From assembly GCF_030867145.1 (NCBI RefSeq), contig NC_134429.1, forward strand, positions 19,701,115 through 19,765,114: 64,000 bases of DNA. The letters run 5' to 3'. This DNA is from Opisthocomus hoazin (lineage: Eukaryota; Chordata; Aves; Opisthocomiformes; Opisthocomidae). Of this stretch, positions 41,501-50,500 are shown one piece after another. Each line of letters opens with the position of its first letter. Within the stretch, counting starts at the first letter, position 1. A program made the position numbers and the translations under genes. The notes beneath the pieces are model-generated. The model worked only from the letters and a program-made list of their open reading frames with translations. It was not told the DNA's origin and searched no databases.

Positions 41501-44500
41501 CCAGTCTGAAATCCAATGGATTTAATAAAGGAAGGAAGGACAGTTAAAGGTGAGGACCCAAGTACTGAACTGGAAGATATGAATTCAAAGCTATGTACAA
41601 CTACAAATTCCATGACACACTGGGTGGTGTGACAAAAGTGACAGGAGATAATTTCAGTTTAAATACCAGCAATTTAATACACAATTTTCTGCAACAAATA
41701 TTATCCACATTAATGATTGCTTTTAATATAAAATTTCACCTCTTCAACTAATCCGTATAAATAATTATTGATTCTGAATAGGAGCAAAGAAAATATCACC
41801 TCTCACTTCACTACAGGCTACTGCCTACTGAAGCACTTTAATGTCTGAATTTAGCCTCGTGATGCCCCACTGCAGCAGATAAATGACATTGTTTTTATAA
41901 TGTGACTTTGGAAAATCATGGTACAAAGAAGTTAGTCACGGTTACAAAGACACGGGGACGGTACACTGACTCCCAGTGCTACCTGCCTTAAGTATAAAGC
42001 CATCCTTGGTTCCTATGATCAGTTCTTTAAGAATCTTTCTATAGGCGATACACAAATTAATGACATAATGGTTTTAATGACTAAAAAATTATTTTTGTTT
42101 GCATATAATTCAGAAATACATATTCAAGTTGAAATATACTCAGAGAAAACTGAGCGTATCCCTTCACAGAAAAGGAGAAAGGCAGTACCCTGGGAGAAAT
42201 AACTAAGCAGTTCTCCAGCAGATTAACAGGGTTGTAGCTGAGATTAGAAAAGAACTGCTGTGAGAAACAGGACACAGCTAACATTAAGACTAACAAACTG
42301 TGATCTCCCTTGGCTTGCAAAGGGAAACAGTGAAAGGGAACAAGCGAGTAAAGTGAAAAGGATTAAACTTCAATAGAGTTGGATATTTCCAGCAGATCGC
42401 TACAAACAAATAAGATTATTTTATTAACATGACTTGTAGATATTTAGGGATAGCAGAAGTGGTGTTATGCAGCTATCAAGATTGAAGCTTTATTTAATCA
42501 AAACTTAAGCCTGAATCTTTACTTATTAAATCTTTAACATTTGCTGCAGGTTACTGCCTTTGTAGCAGAGCCAGCACGCAAACCCCACACCTCAGCCACC
42601 TGGTTTGGCATCTGAGCTCAAATTCATCTCCATAAGTGGTTAAAAACCAATTAAGCTTTGCACTGGAGCAGATGAGATGCAGGCACATTCCTATCCACTG
42701 TACTACAAAGGCACAGCAGTAATTTCAATTAAAAAAAACACACAAAGGAGAGCACCTTGCTTCTGACCTTCCTGCAGCGCAATCCTCCAGAGATTGTTAG
42801 CCTAAGAAAGCTATTCAATTTGTACAGAGACAGCGTTCAGGAAATGCAGAAGTACAGTTACTTCAGGCATCATCCAGTTTAGGTTCACCGAATTTCCCTC
42901 CTGGAGTAGTTTTATCTTCCTTGCACCAATCATAGAACATGGGCTCCTAACTTTGGTTCTCTGAATAACACCTAAGCTAGAAGTTCAAGTCGCTTACGAC
43001 AGACTACACAAATATCACACGTATGGAGTATAAGAATGAGTTCACCCCCTTGAGACAGCATCCTAGATGTTATGTTTTCAGGATCTGATCAAGAGCTCCA
43101 ACATATTCCTGCACGAGCATCACTAAGCAGCTGAGAGTTTGACATAGATATGAATACTTACTGTTTCTCTTTTTCCTGCTCTAGCAGTCGTTTATGGAGA
43201 AAAATTTCCGTGGTAACATTGCCTCCTTCTGCCAGGATAGCTTCCCTCATTTTCATCTCCTGCTTCTTTGCCTTAAAGGCCTTTGCTTTGTTCCAAACCT
43301 GGAGAGTATGGAGTTTTTCCTATGAAGCCATACAAACCACAGTTACATATTTGATTCACACATTAAAGAATTTAAAACAGAGAGTCTAGTGTTGGTCCCC
43401 TTATCTAAGTATAAATTTGTTGTAGATTTCTCTGAAGTAGAGCTAATTGTTTGTAGTATACACGGCAGTCACGGTGTGCTGAGCTGCAGAAAGCTCTAAC
43501 TAGGTCAGGGCTACTCTCTTACCCTTCTCGCCTGCCCTTGAAATACTACTCAATGAGGCAATGTGAAAAGATACAGTTCTAATCTAATTAGTATTAAATT
43601 AAGATCATTCCTTCAGATTCTGCAGAACATAAGTAGAAAAGCAAAGTAGCATAGCTCAGTCGTTCTTAATCTACATCATTTAAACTCTCAAGTAACTGTT
43701 TTTCTTCCATATGTTTTCTCCATATGAAATATTTCTGCACTGGGATCCAAATAACTGGAAATGCTTCTGGACGAGTTTTCAGAGAACTTACTTGTAGTAT
43801 GCACTATTTTCAAAGAGTTACCCTACCACAACAACGAGGTTGTTGACAGAACAAACTCCATAAGCAGAAGTGTCAAAATCTGCCCATACAAATCTAACAC
43901 CATTACTCCTGTATTTAAATCCTCCCCAGTTTCAACAAGAGATATGGTCGGTGAGGTGACAGCAAAGAGAACTGAAATTCCTGTCATTACCACCCAGCGG
44001 TCTAACCAGCCCATCTCTCCATTCCCCGTCTAAGCCGGAGCAGCAGCAGTACCCTATTGGAAGTTATGCTGGTTTTCAGGGAAAGCACAGCTTGTAGCCT
44101 TCTCTCCATATGCTCCTGAGCTTGCAGTTCTTCCTTTGCATTTTTTTCATGAATTCTGTAAGCAAAGTAAAACCTTTCAGGCTCATATCCTGGAAAGCTT
44201 TTAGTATTAGAATGTTTAACCTAACAAGTAGTAATTGTCAATGTCACCATTCTTCCTGTAAGCCTCTGTGTTTACTACGATACTGGGTGTGGGTAAAGCG
44301 GAACAGTTGGAAGACTCTTCTATATATGGTACCGCTCAAGTTACAAGTGCCAACAGGCTTTCAACTAGTTTGCTCAACAACTTTTTTTTTAATTTTGAAT
44401 ATGAAGAATGTGTTCCACATTATGACATATGTCTAGTCGCTAAAATAAAGTAAGAATTCAGGTGCTGCTCATATAACCAAAATCTAAACAATTACGTAGT

Positions 44501-47500
44501 GAAGTTTATACGAGCCAACCACTTGTACCCACACTAAAAATAAACCCCAGAAACTCTAAAAGCTAGAAATGTGGGCATTAATGAAGTCTGAGGGTATTCC
44601 AGCTAATATAATGGTAAACGAGAAAAAAAATAGTAAAAGCAATATATTTGATTCATTAGTCAGAGGGAAAAATAAATATTTGATTGTTTGTTTTTCTTAA
44701 TTATAAGTTTGCACATGCCATCCAATGAAAAACAAACCAACACAGGAACAGTACAATTATTTCAATCACTTCTTCAATTAAGTCCTAATATACAAGTAAA
44801 ATTAAGTTACAAATGTTCACAGTTTCCTTAGTAGCAAAATAATTCAACACCACAGCAATTATATAAACATACACCTATGATGAGAACATTTTATTTACCA
44901 TCAGCCAGAAATTAACAGGAGCACAAAGAAATGGCCTATCAACCAATTTTACCAGACCGCAAGAAAGCCTTTTTACCACATATCGATGAGGGAACATAGA
45001 ACGGCCAAGGGCAGGTTTCAAATCTGAAATTTAGTTACACTACTTCAAACTACTCCAGTTAATGACACACGCACACACAAAACGTTTCAGATCATTATTA
45101 ATGCCTACAATAGTCAGACCCCTCTGCACCTCATCAGACAGACAGTCCCTTCAGCTACAGGAACTCTGAAGACCAGACTAGGATAGTAAGAGGATTTTCT
45201 TCTTCAAAAGCCCTTTTTTGCCATGTAAGATTTGAATGCTTCACAGCACTGGTGCTGTGGCAGATTTCCAAGCGTAACAGAAGACACATCTAGCAGAAAA
45301 ATGATTATTTTTCAAAGACTAAAGGATGAAGTATTCACACCAGAGAGCGTACAATGACAGAAAAGGCGTGAACAATAACCTTGCCATGCTTTTTCTCAGG
45401 AAGCATACTGCTTTTTCATGGTTCCTTTTGGCATCCTCAAGCATTTTTTTATGCCTTTCTTCACATTCTTTCTGGGCTTCCTCCTTTTTTCTGCAAAACA
45501 CAGGCAGAACAACAGTTGCAGCCAGACCAAGGAAACCTTGGTCCCAACACAATAACGGCTGAGGGTGGGGCTGGGGCATTTATTAATAAGTGCTGAAATG
45601 AGGACATTAGTCTTCCCCCGCCCCGTACGGTCTCTTGTTTTCACAAAACCTATGGACAAATTGATAAACTGGTGTCCCCTCTCTCTCTCTAAGAAATCTC
45701 GATGAACTTGATCGTAAGTTCAGAAGGTCCTGGTGCCCAACAACAATGCAGACACACACAAACAAACTTCATTTCCTTAGACAAAACGCATCCACAGTTT
45801 TTGTCTTTAGCAAGTTTATTTTCATATATTGGAAATCTTTACCTGCATAACGGCAAGACTGTGGGCAATTCTTATTTCAATTCCATTTCCTCATAAAACA
45901 TCCCTGAAGCAACACCCAGCTAAGAAGCACAATTCCACTAGTATTTGAATTAGCTAATCTTCTCAGCACCCGAAATAGTGAATTGGCTAAAAATAATATG
46001 GCGAAAGGAAGCAGAGTCTGACTTATAGGCGCTTACTTTTCTCTAGACTGCCGATTTTCTTCTGCTTGCAGTGCTGCTATTTTTTCCTTCCAAATCCGCA
46101 CTTTGGCTCGTTCTTGGTATTGCTTCTCTAGCTCCTCCTCATCTTTTGTAAGCTGTTCACAGAGGACTTCATATTTTCCCTGCTCAGTTTCTATCTGCCA
46201 CATCTCAAGCCTTTAAAACAAAGTGTGAGCTGCTTTCACTGAAATGCTGACATTCTTTCACTTACTTCAGGCTATTGAGTAGGTAAGGCTCTATGGTGAA
46301 AATGCAAATCTAGCCATGTTTTATCTTTTTAAATTATACTGTAAATCATACCCTGTTACTGACACAGGTATTGTACCTGTCAGACTAAGGCTTATATTTA
46401 ATAGCATATCTCATTTCCAAGACCTAAAAAATATCAGTCAAAAAAAAAGGAAAAATAAAGCTCAATGTTCTGTTTCTCAAATTAACATTTACCCAGCATA
46501 AAATATGAAACCCAAGAAAATTTAGGAAAATAGCTTTCTTCAACAGTACATAACTTCAAGGACAGGCCATAGCTGTTATTCTGCTATGCTTTGTTGAAGG
46601 AATTTAGATATCATCAGGATACAAATAAATAGATTAATATAGTTATTGCTAATAACACAATAAACAAGTCAAGCATTTTAAAGCTATTCTACAACACTGC
46701 AGCAGTACATACTGTATTTTGGTTAATCACATCTATAAGCCCATGCTTGTGTTCTTCCTTTGACATGGTGGCATTAGTAGTTGTACCTCTGGTGCCAAAA
46801 TATAAACGTACTCACCTCTTGCCTTCTGCAAAATATAGTTTTATTCTGTCTGATGTAAGTAAATAATTTCATTTGTGTGAACAAGCAATTACAAGCACGA
46901 ATATCAGCTTATAAAAATACACAGTACCGCTACAATGCCTCGATCATTCTCAATTTCAATTTTTTCATTTCTGTCCTATAAAAAACACTAAGAGGCATAA
47001 ATTAGAGGTGTTTATGCTCATTCAGAGATCAGTATCACAGGCAGGTCTACTTTAGTTCAGCTTATTTTCCATTTAAAATGAGAGCTGTTTAGGCCCACAA
47101 TGTATGCACAACTCCAAACAAAATCAAAACTTCATTTACATGTGCAAAACTAACTCAGGAGCTGAGCCACAGCAACCAATTCCACAAGCAATGAACTGTT
47201 CGGGCTAAAAGTTGCTCTCAAGATTCTTTACCCTGCAGTCAACCAACCTCACATGACCTCAAATTATGTAGTTCAGTATTTACAAGCAGCTTTCGTAGTG
47301 ATTAACTTCTGAATCCATTAAACAGCATATGAAGACCATACTAAAGACTGACTTCCATCACAGTTTTCTCATTCTCTGACTTACATTTTCTCTTTTAGTG
47401 TCAAAGCAATTTTCAACTCAAAATCCTTCTCTTTCTCCAGTTCAGTACACAGTCGTCTGTGCATTGCCTGAAGGCGGGACAAGGCTGCCCTGTTAACATT

Positions 47501-50500
47501 AAAAAGAAACAATCAGAAAGAAATTGGAACTAATAAGTCTTCTTGGTCTTCTCTACCCAGGAAAACTAGTAGACAGTATACGACAGAATCAGTAGACAGT
47601 GAACTGACTATATTCAGAAAACTCCCTTCCTCAAAATGAAAATTGGAAATGGGCCTTCAACCTGCAGTTATTACCCTAACTTCAAAATTTTTAATTGGGC
47701 ATCAGTAATGCTAACTCAGCTAGTATTCTCATTATTGCTAAACCACAATGCCTTTGAGCTTCGTAAGCCAGAAATTTACCAAATCTTCCTACTGCACTAC
47801 TCACTTGCTAAATACAATAGATTGTGAGGATTGCCATTTTTCTGCATGCCAAGACCTCACAATTCGACCCGTCCTAAGCATAAAAGCTACAATGCTCTTC
47901 TGTCTCTGTTGGTCTTCGTTACCAAGGCTGTCTCCGAGATCCTGGACAGGGAGTACTAGCAACCCGCACAGGAGTCCCGTTAGCATTCAACTCCTCATTT
48001 TTGTTTAAGCAGCTACTCCACGCTGGCAGCTAACCTACCTTTATCATTCTATCATTCATCGACATACTAACTTAAAGATTAACACAGGTCATAAAATGCA
48101 GCTGCGAAGTTTGCTCACAATACACCGGTTCCTGGCACACAAGCCACCCACTTCTTTCTATTTAAACCAAATGTGAAGCGTACAGTAAATTGCCTCCCAC
48201 TTTACACGAAAAGTGTTTCAGAACAGCTCCTGTATGCAGGGCTACTCCTGAAAGGCATTCATGCATTTCACAACATAAAACTAACAGGGAAAGAAATGGC
48301 ATATATATATATATACATATATATCCTGATTGTAATAGTTACCAGAAGCAAGACCATGACCTCCAAAACTGCCACAGCACCTTGGTGTTGGTTCATCATA
48401 CTGAATACAAGTGATTGAGACCCTGATAACTACAACTGACAGTAGTGGGCTAGGCTGATTTAATAACCTGTTATTGTTCTGTTTTGAAATACATACCTCT
48501 TTCCTACCCATTCCTATGTTTCCACCTCTTTCTACACCGATTTACCTAACAGAATATTACCTCTAGACCAGAAAGCCTAGGGATCAATGATCCCCAAGCC
48601 AATACACCACTATTCTTTATTTCAAAAGGATGAATTATTGCTGGAAATACATCAAACAAAAAGTGGCTGCCATATTAGTGTCCACCAGCGTGGGAGTGAA
48701 CACATTGCTCACTAGCTGGAAGCGCAACGCTCTTGTATCAGAACACCTTCCAAGCCAACACAGTTACATCTTAGCCCGAGAATGGCAATGAGCTTCATCA
48801 CTGATCTATTAACATCTTAATGTACGTGCTTAAAAATTCAGTCAACTGTTCAACAACACAAAGAGATGAAAACAGGAAAGTTTATCTCAGTAATTACACA
48901 GACAAGCACAGTGAATGCCTGCAGTCTTTGGTATCCAGAAACACTCTCCACCTACACATTGCCAGCCGCCTCCTCTTTCTCTATTTCAATGTCTACATAC
49001 TCCAGCTGCTTTGCCAGCATCTGCATCCGCAGCTGACAGGTACTCAGTTTGTCTCTGCAAGAAACAAACAGATTATTTTTATTTTGTAACTGCTTTACTC
49101 TTTCCCATGAAATGCTTCCTTTTGGGGGCAAGATTCTCAGCTAGGACTCTTCCAATGCTACCCCCCCCCCCCGCCCCCATCCTGCTTTTTATTTTAGGAT
49201 CTTAAGACGTTTTTCAGAAGCCCTTGTTCATTTCAAACCTTTTCCCCATGAATGCAGAAAAATGTAACATGAGTTTATTCTGACTTCATCCACAGTTCAG
49301 ATATTACCAAAAATGACAACAGCCCAAACAGCATCTTTTCGCATTAGCCTTCTTCAGATACATTTGCTGCTGAAGAACACCTCTGTGACTTTAACAGCGC
49401 AAAACACTCACAGCAGGTGCTTAGATTAAAGTATGTAACTTCACCGATTCCAATGTACCATTTCCATCACAGTTCAGAAAGTGTTTACAATGAATTTTCC
49501 ACTTGATGTTTCCAACTGTCAAACCAGCAGGATTGCGCAGACATCACTGAAAGGAATTAGCATCTAACTCTCTCAGACCAAACACCTCTTCTTTAACATT
49601 CATTATTGTGCTTCGTTTCTTCAAATAATTAATTGTTATCTTTGATCCTTAATTCTTTATGAGGGCTTGGGTATATAGTGAATATATTACTTTAAAACAA
49701 ATGTTTGCATCAGACAACTTTCATGAAAAAATTTTACAAACTCTAATTAATCTATAACAGATACAGATTCCCACTATTTGATGGTGACTTCTGCTGATGA
49801 ATTATGCTTGCTTAAGCACGAACCTGGCTTCTCGGACCTCAAGTTCCTTTTCCTTGGCTATGTTGTTGAGCTCTTTGAGGTTCCTCTGTAAGGTTAATGA
49901 GCAAATTCTATCTGTAGGTTTCAGAGCCTGCATATTACTAATGCTGCCCAAACAGTGTTCCAAGCTTTCCCTTTGGATTGAAACACACAATTAACAATTA
50001 AAACTTAATGAGAAACTGAAAAGTTACACAAAGTTTGTACCTCATCCACAGATGCATTTGTGGGCTGTTTTACATTTTACTCTTATTCTAGCAGAACTGT
50101 TACAAATATGACCAGTATAAAGAAGGAAAAAAATTAACATAATCTGTACAAGAAGTTTACATGCATGTACACAAACCAAGATTTTTAGACTTGGATATCT
50201 AACATTGAATGTTTATAGCCACATTTAATGCACTAATTATATGTCTTTGTTTTGAAATGCCTGCAGCTCCTCTTGATTATACCTAGGGTTTGCAAATTCT
50301 AGTTTCCTTGAAGAATAATTTAAACTTTAAAGGGAATATTCTAAACTAGTTTAAAACATATTATACACAACTGACCAGTTTGCGAGGTGAACTAATCTCT
50401 CTTATTTTGGTCTGCTTAAACACAGAGCAAGAAGAGGTCTGAAGGTTTGGTCTGGGTTTCGTTTGTTTGATTTTTTTAAATCATTTTAGTGTATTTTGAG